Shown here piece after piece: positions 38,448-47,427 of a DNA stretch of 64,000 bases; positions within the stretch are counted from its first letter, which is position 1, and the number at the start of each line of letters is the position of its first letter. The notes under the pieces were generated by a model. The model searched no databases and was not told where the DNA came from. It saw only the letters and a list, made by a program, of their open reading frames with translations. Source of the DNA: Psychrobacter immobilis. Lineage in GTDB: Bacteria > Pseudomonadota > Gammaproteobacteria > Pseudomonadales > Moraxellaceae. Location: positions 1,364,001-1,428,000 of the forward strand of contig CAJGZL010000001.1 of NCBI GenBank assembly GCA_904846145.1. Reading direction: 5' to 3'. A program made the translations under genes and the position numbers.

Positions 38448-38985
38448 AATGATTCCTTATGTTGCCTATATTAAATGAGGTCTAGAAGTCTTGTAATTAT
38501 TGATAATGAATAACTTGTTTTAGGGCGTACTGACGCTTAGAGGTTATGCCTTGTATTGGCTAATAGCTAGCACTTCTATCTGTATTGCTGCATAAGTCAC
38601 AAGCGTTTTAGAGTAATGGTTCAATAGCTGCTTGATAAAGGTGATGAGGGTAAATTTCAAGCCTAAAGTACAGGAATTTTTCTAATTGCGTGTAGATGTA
38701 CGCTGCAGCCTATTCAAAACCTTGCCCTTTGTTCTGATAAGCCCACAATAAAACCTTGACTAAAGTGACTGGCTAGGTCTGTAAAGGATGGTTATATTGT
38801 TATTGCTAGACCTTATATAGACTACTTGTGACTATTCAACATACTATAAATCTAACGATTTTATTACTAAACGAAACTTAATATTTTATAAATTACTCTA
38901 TTATATTTTGTAATGAACTAATCTCTGACTTACAACTATTGATACTTACAACCTTACTGTTGGAGAATTATCAAGAAGGAGTGTT
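38448..38985. other. Long divergent gap between grpE and the first esterase gene
   Basis: This 538-bp stretch has no credible gene. It holds the possible heat-shock promoter above, a TAGGGCGTACTGA sequence (38522-38534) resembling the IS-end-like motif seen elsewhere, and AT-rich sequence before the plus-strand gene. Confidence 0.45.
38634..38661 (-). promoter_or_regulatory. Possible sigma-32 promoter of grpE
   Basis: On the minus strand CTTGAA (38656-38661) is followed by a CACCTTTATC region (38634-38643) that partly matches CCCCATNTA. It lies about 190 bp before the grpE start. The match is weaker than at dnaK. Confidence 0.35.
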
Positions 38986-40452
38986 ATGTCGATCTTACCT
39001 ATAACCTCAATGGCGCTGCGTACACGATTTAATAAAACGGTTAAAAGCTTTAATCCAGCTATTTTGGGCCGAGCTACTAATGAAGATTTAGATAAAAATG
39101 ATAATAAACAATTAATGCAAAAACGCTCAATAACTAAAAAGGTGCTGAGCTATAAGCCGATAGCGCTTCACCAGCAGCATACTTTGCACTATGCGCTAAA
39201 AACACTTGGCTATCTACCGACACCTTTACTAGAAGCACTTGTCAGTTATTTAAAAGGACCAACCTCAAAGCAATACTTACACGCTAACGCGCATCTACGT
39301 CTGATTATAGCGGTCAACGCCAAGCTCAAGACTCCTCTGCAACTAACAGAATTGATCGGACTGCGCAAAAGGTTTGCTGTTGACGCTGTTGCCATGCAAG
39401 CACCAAAGGTATGGCAACAGCGGCGAGGCAATTTTATCAAAAATCTGAAGCCTATTACTAAGCCTGTCACTGAGCATAGTACGGCACCTGTGAGTTGGCA
39501 GGATAAAGTCATAGCCAATGCCGATGAGAGTACTAATGAAGCCACTATGAATATTCGGTGTTACAGTACTGATGCTGCTTCTAGCGCTGATGCTGACAAA
39601 GCTAATAACACTGTTAATAACTATAACCGCGATCAAGTCGTTATGCTGTTTTTGCATGGTGGTGGATTTTGTATCGGTGATACTGATACCCATCACGAGT
39701 TCTGTCATGCTATTTGTGCACAAACAGGCTGGCCTATCGTCAGTGTTGACTATCGCCTAGCCCCTGAGCATCCTGTACCAACGGCTCTAAGAGACTCTAT
39801 CGCCGCCTATGCTTGGCTGGCTGAGCATAGCCATACTTTAGGTGCGCAACCTTCACGTATCGTTTTGGCAGGCGATAGTGCTGGTGGCTGTTTGGCATCT
39901 ATGCTAGCGCAACAAGTCGTCGGCCCCACTAACTCTTTATGGCTAGACTTGGGCTTGCAAGGACAAAAGACGCTGAATCTATTGCAAAACCTGCCTCCCC
40001 CTTTAGCACAGATGCCGATATACCCTGTGACTGATATTGAGACGGATTATCCAAGTTGGGCATTGTATGGAGAGGGTCTGTTACTTGATCACGCCGATAT
40101 CGCAGTGTTTGACGAGGCCTGTTTGCAATATAGCAAGCTACCTCGCGAGCATCCACTGCTGTCACCAATGACAGGAAACAATGAAAAGGTCTGCCCGGCT
40201 TTTATTGTCGCAGCGGAGCTAGATGTACTACGTGACCAAGCATTTGCTTATGCCAAGCAGCTGACCCATTGCGGCGTGGAGGTCCAAGTTCAAACTATAT
40301 TGGGCGCACCACACGGCTTTATTCATTTTATGAGTGTGCATAAAGGGATTGGGCAAGAGACTCAGAATATTATTAAGCAATTTGAGCAGTTTGTGTATCA
40401 GATACTAATTACTCAAAAAGGGCAGAGCGCTCAAAAGACTTTGGCGGCTTAG
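38986..40452 (+). CDS. Alpha/beta hydrolase, hormone-sensitive lipase family (copy 1)
   Basis: The 488-aa esterase has the oxyanion motif HGGGF, the nucleophile elbow GDSAGG, and C-terminal Asp (AELDVLRD) and His (GAPHGFIH) completing the triad. DYRLAPEHP is the HSL-family signature. The first ~220 residues form an unusually long N-terminal extension with a low-complexity, Thr/Asn/Ala-rich stretch ahead of the catalytic domain. AAGGAG lies before the ATG. It is closely similar to the next gene, a tandem duplicate. No signal peptide is seen. Confidence 0.88.
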   Translation: MSILPITSMALRTRFNKTVKSFNPAILGRATNEDLDKNDNKQLMQKRSITKKVLSYKPIALHQQHTLHYALKTLGYLPTPLLEALVSYLKGPTSKQYLHANAHLRLIIAVNAKLKTPLQLTELIGLRKRFAVDAVAMQAPKVWQQRRGNFIKNLKPITKPVTEHSTAPVSWQDKVIANADESTNEATMNIRCYSTDAASSADADKANNTVNNYNRDQVVMLFLHGGGFCIGDTDTHHEFCHAICAQTGWPIVSVDYRLAPEHPVPTALRDSIAAYAWLAEHSHTLGAQPSRIVLAGDSAGGCLASMLAQQVVGPTNSLWLDLGLQGQKTLNLLQNLPPPLAQMPIYPVTDIETDYPSWALYGEGLLLDHADIAVFDEACLQYSKLPREHPLLSPMTGNNEKVCPAFIVAAELDVLRDQAFAYAKQLTHCGVEVQVQTILGAPHGFIHFMSVHKGIGQETQNIIKQFEQFVYQILITQKGQSAQKTLAA

Positions 40453-40505
40453 CTGTATATTTGATAAGTTTTAAGAAAGTGTTTTTTAAATAAGAGGTTA
40501 AGTTT

Positions 40506-41756
40506 ATGTCTATTTTACCGCTTCCATCGCTTAACGCTTTGATTAAAAAAATCAACAAAATTATTGATAGCGCTACTAGCAACCTCCCTGCTAGTCAGAC
40601 GCTTTTTCGGCATAGACTACACTACTTATTTAAAAGCTTAGATGGCTTACCTGAGTCAGTCATTGAGCGATTGAATCATCGTCTAGGAGGGACTACCGCT
40701 GAGCAATATCCCCATGCTGATACACATTTACGGCTGATCATGGCTATCAACGGTAAGCTAAAAAGCCCTTTGACGGTAGATAAATTGCTTAAATTACGTA
40801 AGACATTCGCAACCGATGTTGTCTCTATTCAATCACCAAAGGTTTGGCGACAGGCTGAGGCTAATAACAAAAAATCTGGCGTTAACTGGCATGATAAGAC
40901 TATTGCTAATGGCGATGGTGGTGACATGACTATTCGCTGTTACCAATCTACCCAGCAGAACACTGATGAAGTCGTGATGCTGTTTTTTCATGGGGGCGGA
41001 TATTGTATCGGTGATCTCGATACTCATCATGAGTTTTGTCATGCCGTCTGTCGTCAAACGGGCTGGGCTGTGGTCAGCGTTGACTATCGCCTAGCGCCAG
41101 AATACCGCGCCCCAACAGCGCTTAAAGACTGTCTAGCAGCTTATGCTTGGCTGTCTGAGCACGCTGATAGCTTAGGCGCGTCATCATCACGTATCGTACT
41201 ATCAGGAGATAGTGCTGGTGGCTGTTTGTCTATCTTAGTCGCCCAGCAAATCACTATGCCAACGCCAAAACCATGGCAAGAGATTAGCGAGGATACGCAG
41301 AGCGCTGATAACTTTAATAACCTTATAAGCGATTTAGCGCACCCTTTAGCTCAGTTGCCTCTATATCCAGTGACGGACTACGGCAGCGATCATCCCAGCT
41401 GGTCGCTATATGGTCAGGGGTTATTGCTAGACAATGTGGAAGCCGAGGCCTTCAATACGGCTTATATCAAGCAAAGCGAGCTGCCACAAGCTCATCCGCT
41501 AGTCTCGGTGATGAATGGCGATAGCAGTAATATGTGTCCAAGCTATATCGTCGCCGCTGAATTAGATATCTTACGCGATGAAGCGCTGGTCTACGCCCAG
41601 TATTTAGCAGATGAGGGTTTTGAGGTGCAAAGCTATACCGTACTTGGTGCGCCGCATGGCTTTATCAATCTGCTTAGCGTTCATCAAGGTCTAAACCGAG
41701 AGACCACTCATATCATTAATGAGTTTAAAAGTTTTGTACAAGAACTTATTGCCTAA
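40506..41756 (+). CDS. Alpha/beta hydrolase, hormone-sensitive lipase family (copy 2)
   Basis: The 416-aa paralogue of the preceding esterase also begins MSILP. HGGGY, DYRLAPEYRAP, GDSAGG, AELDILRDEA and GAPHGFIN are all present, so the catalytic triad is intact. It is about 70 residues shorter, mostly in the N-terminal low-complexity region. AGAGGT ribosome site; 53 bp behind copy 1, probably in one transcript. Substrates are likely short to medium acyl esters. Confidence 0.88.
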   Translation: MSILPLPSLNALIKKINKIIDSATSNLPASQTLFRHRLHYLFKSLDGLPESVIERLNHRLGGTTAEQYPHADTHLRLIMAINGKLKSPLTVDKLLKLRKTFATDVVSIQSPKVWRQAEANNKKSGVNWHDKTIANGDGGDMTIRCYQSTQQNTDEVVMLFFHGGGYCIGDLDTHHEFCHAVCRQTGWAVVSVDYRLAPEYRAPTALKDCLAAYAWLSEHADSLGASSSRIVLSGDSAGGCLSILVAQQITMPTPKPWQEISEDTQSADNFNNLISDLAHPLAQLPLYPVTDYGSDHPSWSLYGQGLLLDNVEAEAFNTAYIKQSELPQAHPLVSVMNGDSSNMCPSYIVAAELDILRDEALVYAQYLADEGFEVQSYTVLGAPHGFINLLSVHQGLNRETTHIINEFKSFVQELIA

Positions 41757-41781
41757 TAATAGCTTACCGCCTGCTAAAGGC

Positions 41782-42912
41782 TTATTGCCCGTTAAGCGTA
41801 ATCAGCCAAACCTCAGAACGCGACCCTAAGCGAAACGGTATCCCCCAAAAGCCGTAGCCTGAGGAGACCACAAAGTGGCTATTATTAATGGCTTCATAAC
41901 CATAACCGATACGATTGATCGCGCTGACGATAAAGTTGGCTGGGAATATCTGACCATTATGGGTATGACCTGAGACTTGTAAATCTATCGGCAGCTGACT
42001 GTGCGCTACAATGTCGCTAGGTCTATGATCTAATAATATTACTGGCGCGCTAGTATCAACTTGCGCCAACAGCTCAGTGGTCGCAACCCGCGCGCGCTTA
42101 TGATTATCAAAGCGCCCTGCTAGCCAAATCGGCTGACCGTTGTAATCAAGGCGCAATACTTCATCATTTAATAGCTGCACGCCCGCACTACGCAGCGACT
42201 CGCTAATCGGCAGCTCGTGTCCATATAGATCATGATTACCCAAAGTCGCATAAACACCAAAAGGTAAGCTGGCACATAGCTTCGCTAAATCATCCACCAT
42301 ATTATAATGGGTAAAGGCCTTAACATTATCATCCATAATATCGCCTGGCATCAACAATATATCAGGCTGATTATTATCAATAAGTCGCTGTAATCTAGCG
42401 ATAGCCTTATTGCCAAATAGGCGACCAATATGCAAATCACTGGCAACCATCATGCTTATCGGCTGGGCAAACGGCTTATCGATAGTAATGTTCAGTCTAC
42501 GTACTGCAGGACTATAAGCGCTGTAAAATGAGTGGATAAACAACCCTACAAAAGCGAATAGCGTTATCAGGCGCAGAGTATAAATCAGCGTGTTTACATT
42601 CTGCAAAGCTATCCCTGTGACAGTCATAAATAGCCAATAGCTACCGTATAGTAGAACGCCTAGCAGCGCACTCAACACTAGATAATGCATGACCAGCATC
42701 CAAGCACTTATCCAGCGATAGGCATTGGCTAATACTTTACTCACGCTCAATAGTAGCAGGCCATTGGTTATGATAAATATCACTGCAAATACCATAAGCT
42801 TCGCTGGATAATCAGACAGCCAAGGCTGTAGCCACCACGCTAAGCTATATGCCGCTCCTAAGCTAAAGAGCTGCAACAAGCTAAAGACAATGATAAAAAA
42901 CGTATAACGCAT
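41782..42912 (-). CDS. Membrane metallophosphoesterase, YkuE/YaeI-like (copy 1)
   Basis: The 376-aa protein has four membrane helices in the first 135 residues, followed by a calcineurin-type phosphoesterase domain. Metal ligands are in SDLHIGR, PGDIMDD, GNHDLYG and SGHTHNGQIFP. Relatives include lipid A precursor-type and YkuE-type enzymes, so a membrane lipid substrate is plausible. A clear paralogue lies at 43353-44441. Confidence 0.85.
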   Translation of the reverse strand: MRYTFFIIVFSLLQLFSLGAAYSLAWWLQPWLSDYPAKLMVFAVIFIITNGLLLLSVSKVLANAYRWISAWMLVMHYLVLSALLGVLLYGSYWLFMTVTGIALQNVNTLIYTLRLITLFAFVGLFIHSFYSAYSPAVRRLNITIDKPFAQPISMMVASDLHIGRLFGNKAIARLQRLIDNNQPDILLMPGDIMDDNVKAFTHYNMVDDLAKLCASLPFGVYATLGNHDLYGHELPISESLRSAGVQLLNDEVLRLDYNGQPIWLAGRFDNHKRARVATTELLAQVDTSAPVILLDHRPSDIVAHSQLPIDLQVSGHTHNGQIFPANFIVSAINRIGYGYEAINNSHFVVSSGYGFWGIPFRLGSRSEVWLITLNGQ

Positions 42913-43081
42913 CTGTTATCTCAAATAAAATGATAACGGTTATAATAATACTAACTACTTGAAATTACGACGCTATTACGTGTGCTTATCGTTGATAAAA
43001 CGCAGTAATAACAAGGTGAAATAGTTTATAGTATAAGTGAAGTCATTCAACGATAGCTATCATTGCAGACTGAGGATCATC

Positions 43082-43264
43082 ATGCCGCAGACCCTATATC
43101 ATATTGATATCAGTGATAAACAGAGTGCTGAAAAGCTAGTGGCCGATACTATTAATATCACGGGTGTACGCTGGGTCAATGTCAATTGTACTGAGCGCAC
43201 CGTAGTAGTCACGCACGATGATGATTATGATGAGGCGGCCTTTAAGGCTATAGCGAAACTGTAA
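43082..43264 (+). CDS. Small HMA-like (ferredoxin-fold) protein lacking the CxxC motif
   Basis: The start is ATG 43082 with GAGGAT seven bases upstream; the frame is open from 43037. The 60-residue product has a beta-alpha-beta-beta-alpha-beta pattern like heavy-metal-associated domains (IDISDKQSAEKLVADTI, VNVNCTERTVVV). The metal-binding CxxC is missing and only a single Cys remains. It lies between the two minus-strand phosphoesterase genes, on the opposite strand. Confidence 0.55.
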   Translation: MPQTLYHIDISDKQSAEKLVADTINITGVRWVNVNCTERTVVVTHDDDYDEAAFKAIAKL

Positions 43265-43290
43265 AACTTATAGTTAGTTCACTAACCATC

Positions 43291-43368
43291 GGTGCATGGA
43301 ATGCACCCTACTCCTACTCTATTTTTCGTGAAGGGTATTAGATAATTGTAGATTATAATGCTGGCTGT
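43291..43368. repeat. Interspersed intergenic repeat, copy 2
   Basis: GGTGCAT-GGA-ATGCACC hairpin followed by CTACTCCTACTCTATTTTT and TTGTAGATTATAATGCTGG matches the copy at 24558-24645. Its right end overlaps the last codons of the phosphoesterase gene ending at 43353. Confidence 0.5.
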
Positions 43369-44441
43369 AAAGTATCTGCTTTTAAGGTAATAATCCAAAT
43401 CTCAGAGCGCGTGCCTAGCCTAAATGGTACGCTACCAAAGCCGAAGCCAGACGATACTAAGAACTGAGTATTATCTATTTGCTTCGTGCCATGAACTAAA
43501 GGGCTAAATACTTTCATCAATGTCGTCAATGGAAATATCTGTCCGCCATGGGTATGTCCTGATAGGTGCAGATCAATGGGCAAAGCGCTTATCTCATCGA
43601 TAGTTGAGGGACGATGCTCTAAGAATATAACTGGTTTATCGGTATCGACTTTATCTAGCAGCTCCTTTGCCGATAAGCGCGTCAGGTCAATATCGTCTGA
43701 GCGTCCAATCAGCCAAACGGCTTCATTAAGCAATACGTTTTGGTTATCCAGCACCGTTATACCTGCATCTGTCACAGCCTTGGCTATTTTCTTCTCGTAA
43801 CCAAAATAATCATGATTGCCCAATACCGCATAGACACCAAACGGCGCTGTCAGCTTAGATAAGCGCTCGTGCATATTATCTTTGTCATAATAAATAGTAT
43901 CGTCATTCATGATATCGCCTGCCAAAACCACGACATCAGCGCCCTCTGTTTCAACGAGATTGATTAATTTATCCAATTGCCGATTGCCAAACCAGCGACC
44001 TAAATGCGTGTCCGATACTAGCGCTATTTTTAGTGGTTCAGCCAAAGGTTTATCTGTGCTGACAGTTAGGCGCTTTACTGCTGGTACATAAGCGTTAAAT
44101 ACTGCTAAGCCAACAATACCAATATAGATCATCACACCAATAGCGCGTATCAACTTTGGACGCTGCGGTCGTTTAAGCAATCGACAATAGATTAGTGCAA
44201 TCACAGCGGTAATTAGCGCCGCATAAATCATAAATCCTTGCAATATTTCTATCACTAAATAGACATTGAATCGCGCTCGCCAAAACTCGCTTAACCCATA
44301 GACTAGCGCTATATTATTTATAATAAAAATGCTGAAAATCAGTACTAACTTTTTAACAGTGGTCTTAGGCTGTATTAACCACCATAAAATAACACTAGTG
44401 GTTGCTGCTAATAAATGAGTTACGATAATAAAGAGCCACAT
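43353..44441 (-). CDS. Membrane metallophosphoesterase, YkuE/YaeI-like (copy 2)
   Basis: The 362-aa paralogue of the gene at 41782 also has four N-terminal helices and the metal-binding motifs SDTHLGRWFG, AGDIMND, GNHDYFG and SGHTHGGQIFP. The conserved C-terminal SGFGFGSVPFRLGTRSEIW is shared with copy 1. It is the last gene before the membrane-lipid cluster and on the same strand. Confidence 0.86.
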   Translation of the reverse strand: MWLFIIVTHLLAATTSVILWWLIQPKTTVKKLVLIFSIFIINNIALVYGLSEFWRARFNVYLVIEILQGFMIYAALITAVIALIYCRLLKRPQRPKLIRAIGVMIYIGIVGLAVFNAYVPAVKRLTVSTDKPLAEPLKIALVSDTHLGRWFGNRQLDKLINLVETEGADVVVLAGDIMNDDTIYYDKDNMHERLSKLTAPFGVYAVLGNHDYFGYEKKIAKAVTDAGITVLDNQNVLLNEAVWLIGRSDDIDLTRLSAKELLDKVDTDKPVIFLEHRPSTIDEISALPIDLHLSGHTHGGQIFPLTTLMKVFSPLVHGTKQIDNTQFLVSSGFGFGSVPFRLGTRSEIWIITLKADTLQPAL

Positions 44442-44548
44442 AATTGAATCTAAGTGAATAAAAGTGTGCTTAGTTTAGCTTTTATTTTATCAACTCTGAC
44501 CCTTGTGGCTATTATTCACTGATATTTCATAATTAATGCATAGTCTAA

Positions 44549-45014
44549 TTAACGCTTGTCAGGCGCGATTTTGCAAAGACCATTTTGACAAGCTTCTACA
44601 GCAGCTTTGCCATAAATCGCTTTTGTTACCCAGTTTGGGATTCGATAGCGGTTACGCGCGACGTAAGGATAAGCAAAGTCGCCCAATTCCTTAATAACAG
44701 GTAGATAAAGCCAGTTTGCCCAGCTGACATTTGCAGTTTTATATAGCAGTCTTACTGCATCCATGTGCGTATGCCAATCACCGTTGCTGTCTTGCACGCA
44801 AAGATAAGTCATCGCATCAGCGCGATTAAACCCTGCTGCTTGTAACAATATCCAAGCCTTTATCCACTGATATCAGCTCAATGGCCTGAGGGTTACGCGC
44901 TTGCATATTATGTGCCTCCGTACTGCACAGCACGCAAGCATCGTCATAGTACATAGTGATTGCCAGTTTATGTTGGCTTGTAAGTGGCGTTGATTCAGTT
45001 TGAGTAGTCATCAT
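44549..45014 (-). pseudogene. DCC (DUF393) thiol-disulfide protein, frameshifted
   Basis: The 5' frame (ATG 45014, AGGA upstream) carries YYDDACVLCSTEAHNMQ, the DxxCxxC motif of the DCC family, and runs to VDKGLDI before going out of frame. The other frame (44848 to 44549) continues with LLQAAGFNRADAMTYLCVQ and the rest of the domain to a normal C terminus. The two overlap at about 44840-44850. Removing one base there gives a single ~153-residue DCC protein, so this is one gene with a one-base frameshift or a sequence error. It follows the desaturase by 51 bp. Confidence 0.8.
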
Positions 45015-45065
45015 GCAATTCCTAGTTTTATACTGATTAATTTATCTCAATCAAATCTATATCTT

Positions 45066-46139
45066 TTAAGCGGACCCTAGTCTTTTTAGAGCACCTCTAA
45101 TAGGATAAGAATATTCATGGCTTAAATGACTCACATGACCAGCTGGCTTTTTAAATAAAATATCACTGTTACTCATCGCTAGTGCTCTATTAGTATTGGC
45201 TGATAGCTTTGTCTGCATAGACTTAGAATCAGCCTTTTTTTGAAAAATATAATTTTTAATATAAATAATATTATCCCCTTTATCATTAGTGCTTTTATTA
45301 CTAACAACATTAGCAGTCCGTATTGAGCGGAGTGTTTTGCTAGCTAATACAGGGATTACAGGTTGCTGCGTCCATTCTGGAGCATTGTTATCTAAGCGCT
45401 TGGTAAGCTCTGGTAAATGGTTAGTCGGTACCGCTGGGAATAGATGATGCTCAACGTGGTAAAGCAGATTAAAGGTCAGTAGATTAATAAGTGGATGGCG
45501 CTCACTACGGGCATAAACCAGCTCGTCACAACCATGATGCACGCTCCATACCGCAAAGAAGCCTACCAACATATTCGCCACTAGCATGACCAGTACGTGA
45601 TACATAAGTACAGGATGCATAGTGATAAATGCTGTAGTAATCACCGCTGATATCAGCACCATATCAATGACGACCAATAGCCGATTGCGACGGCTCTCAT
45701 GAGTCAGTCCAAACCACTGAATGGCAATAGAGAACTTGCCACCGCCTACTATCGCCTTATACCAAGGCAGACGCGCCCAATTGCCCTCGACATCGCTGTC
45801 GCCTAATGGATCACGATGATGATTAAGATGCGTATGGCGAATCGCATGGGTACTACAAAGCATGGTGATACTGAGCATAAATAGCATCAGCTCTGTAGCA
45901 ACTTTACTCATGCCTAAAGTACGATGATAGCAATCGTGCGCCTGTCTAAGCGCTGCCATAAAGAAGAAGAACGAGCTGACAAGCGCAAGCAACCACCAGC
46001 TTTGAGCTGCGCTCCACCACGATAGTAGTAAAAATGGCAGGGATAGCAGCACGTTATAAACCGTCTCTGTAGCACCTAGCTGACGCAAATCTTGCCATTC
46101 GATATTAGTTAATGAATGGTTATTTGATAAGTGACGCAT
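45066..46139 (-). CDS. Membrane fatty acid desaturase
   Basis: The 357-aa di-iron membrane desaturase has the three His boxes HDCYH (about residue 69), HTHLNHH (about 104) and YHVEHHLFP (about 228) between hydrophobic segments. The last ~95 residues are a polar extension rich in Asn and Lys, beyond the family domain. The regiospecificity cannot be read from sequence. AAGGAG precedes the ATG. The promoter has a -35 box embedded in the shared 18-bp motif (site A). The DCC gene follows in the same direction. Confidence 0.9.
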   Translation of the reverse strand: MRHLSNNHSLTNIEWQDLRQLGATETVYNVLLSLPFLLLSWWSAAQSWWLLALVSSFFFFMAALRQAHDCYHRTLGMSKVATELMLFMLSITMLCSTHAIRHTHLNHHRDPLGDSDVEGNWARLPWYKAIVGGGKFSIAIQWFGLTHESRRNRLLVVIDMVLISAVITTAFITMHPVLMYHVLVMLVANMLVGFFAVWSVHHGCDELVYARSERHPLINLLTFNLLYHVEHHLFPAVPTNHLPELTKRLDNNAPEWTQQPVIPVLASKTLRSIRTANVVSNKSTNDKGDNIIYIKNYIFQKKADSKSMQTKLSANTNRALAMSNSDILFKKPAGHVSHLSHEYSYPIRGALKRLGSA

Positions 46140-46208
46140 GATGCTCTCCTTAATGAGTGTTAAGTAGTAGCAAAGAACATATAGACGACTACTATAATAT
46201 TTCTTAAA

Positions 46209-46226
46209 TTTCTGTCAAAACTGAAA
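46209..46226 (-). promoter_or_regulatory. Shared 18-bp motif, site A (desaturase promoter)
   Basis: The plus-strand sequence is TTTCTGTCAAAACTGAAA. On the minus strand its TTGACA is a perfect -35 box, followed after 16 bp by TATAGT. The motif lies 70 bp before the desaturase start. Confidence 0.75.
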
Positions 46227-46251
46227 TAATAAGGCAAAGCTTTAATTTATT

Positions 46252-46785
46252 TTAAGATTTTACCTTTGGTACTATTATTTTGCCTAACACTACGCTGCTC
46301 AGCCCACCTACCGACCCTAAAAACAGTGCGCCTTTTAAAAACGCTAAAATATCGTCACTATTAAAACCAGAAGGAGTATCCGCATAATTACTATGATTAA
46401 AAGTAGTATTTAGATAAGTCTGGATAAAGCTTTGAAGCTCCAAAGCTGTTATCAAAAGCATGAGGCACAAAACCGTCATAACAAAACCTGTGATAAATAG
46501 CTTTAAATAATCCTCTACACCGACGATCACAATTCTATGTCTGCTTACAAACCATCCTGTCAGAATAGACGGCACAAGTCCTATAATCGCACCAACAGTA
46601 GCAAACAATATAGTACCCATTATCATCGCAAACATAGGACTGCTATTACCAAAGATTATTTCAAACAATACACTACCGAATCCTATTACTGCACCGCCAA
46701 TAGCGCCACCTAGTAAAGTATAAGTCCATATGACCGAACTTGTCGGATATAAATAATTGCTTATGCCTGTCTCTTTACTATTCAT
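46252..46785 (-). CDS. Small four-helix membrane protein, paralogue 1
   Basis: The 177-aa protein has helices at about 17-42, 50-74, 85-108 and 148-172. It shares GGAIGG in helix 1, GLVPSILTGWF at the end of helix 2 and the C-terminal GGLSSVVLG..VP with three neighbours at 46953, 48413 and 49031. I do not recognise the family. The promoter carries the shared motif (site B). Confidence 0.75.
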   Translation of the reverse strand: MNSKETGISNYLYPTSSVIWTYTLLGGAIGGAVIGFGSVLFEIIFGNSSPMFAMIMGTILFATVGAIIGLVPSILTGWFVSRHRIVIVGVEDYLKLFITGFVMTVLCLMLLITALELQSFIQTYLNTTFNHSNYADTPSGFNSDDILAFLKGALFLGSVGGLSSVVLGKIIVPKVKS

Positions 46786-46889
46786 AATGTAATCACCGAT
46801 GAAGTATGCACTGGAAACTTTAGTTAAAACAATTGTTATGTAATTACTCTACTCCTTCTTAGATAATTTTAGAAGTATTATTTACTTTA

Positions 46890-46907
46890 TTTCTGTCAAT
46901 AGTGAAA
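46890..46907 (-). promoter_or_regulatory. Shared 18-bp motif, site B
   Basis: The plus-strand sequence is TTTCTGTCAATAGTGAAA. The minus-strand TTGACA lies 110 bp before the start of the gene at 46785; the -10 is unclear (TAATAC nearby). Confidence 0.7.
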
Positions 46908-46926
46908 TTATAAGATAAAAACTTAT

Positions 46927-46961
46927 AGTGTCTAGTGTCTAGTGTCTAGTATCTAATATCT
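46927..46961. repeat. Heptanucleotide tandem repeat (AGTGTCT type)
   Basis: Three perfect units of AGTGTCT are followed by AGTATCT and AATATCT, five units in all. The right end overlaps the stop codon of the gene at 46953. Confidence 0.85.
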
Positions 46962-47414
46962 AGGCAATATAGACCAGCCTAGAATCAAGCTACTAATACC
47001 GCCTGTCAAAATTTGAATAATCAAAGGTAATTCTATTACCGATAAAAAAGCAAAGCCTATAACGCTACCAACAACTAAAGATATAAACAAACCTTTATAG
47101 CTATAATTGATATTCATTTGTGCAAGAACCCAACCCGTGAACAGCGAAGGCAACAAACCCAATAAGAAACCAAAAGCTATATAGAGGATTAATGATGATC
47201 CTGATAGCAAAGCTGTATTCAATGCATCAACTGCGCTAAAACTATTAGCTTTTATTGGCATAGCAGGCAGCGCCATTGTCAGCCAAAGAAACAGGCCTCC
47301 AATAGCACCACCGAACTGCACAAACTGATTAATTACATCTCTTTTGGGATAGTCAGCCTTAACTTTATTCACAAGTATATCTACTTTAAATATATATTGT
47401 TTCACATGAAACAT
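46953..47414 (-). CDS. Small four-helix membrane protein, paralogue 2
   Basis: The 153-aa protein has helices at about 32-52, 66-92, 104-123 and 129-148. Shared family marks are GGAIGG in helix 1, GLLPSLFTGWV after helix 2 and the end GGISSLILGWSILPR. The start codon lies inside a parS-like palindrome, so the protein opens MFHVKQ. No good ribosome site is seen, and it begins 14 bp after the epimerase stop, suggesting coupled translation. Confidence 0.7.
   Translation of the reverse strand: MFHVKQYIFKVDILVNKVKADYPKRDVINQFVQFGGAIGGLFLWLTMALPAMPIKANSFSAVDALNTALLSGSSLILYIAFGFLLGLLPSLFTGWVLAQMNINYSYKGLFISLVVGSVIGFAFLSVIELPLIIQILTGGISSLILGWSILPRY
47398..47413. promoter_or_regulatory. parS-like palindrome 1
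   Basis: TGTTTCACATGAAACA differs at one central base from the consensus ParB site TGTTTCACGTGAAACA. It overlaps the start of a coding gene. Confidence 0.7.
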
Positions 47415-47427
47415 CGGCTATCGTCAA

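Noticed and set aside
39343..39723. Minus-strand frames within the esterase genes
   Set aside because: They are antisense to conserved catalytic domains and lack independent support.
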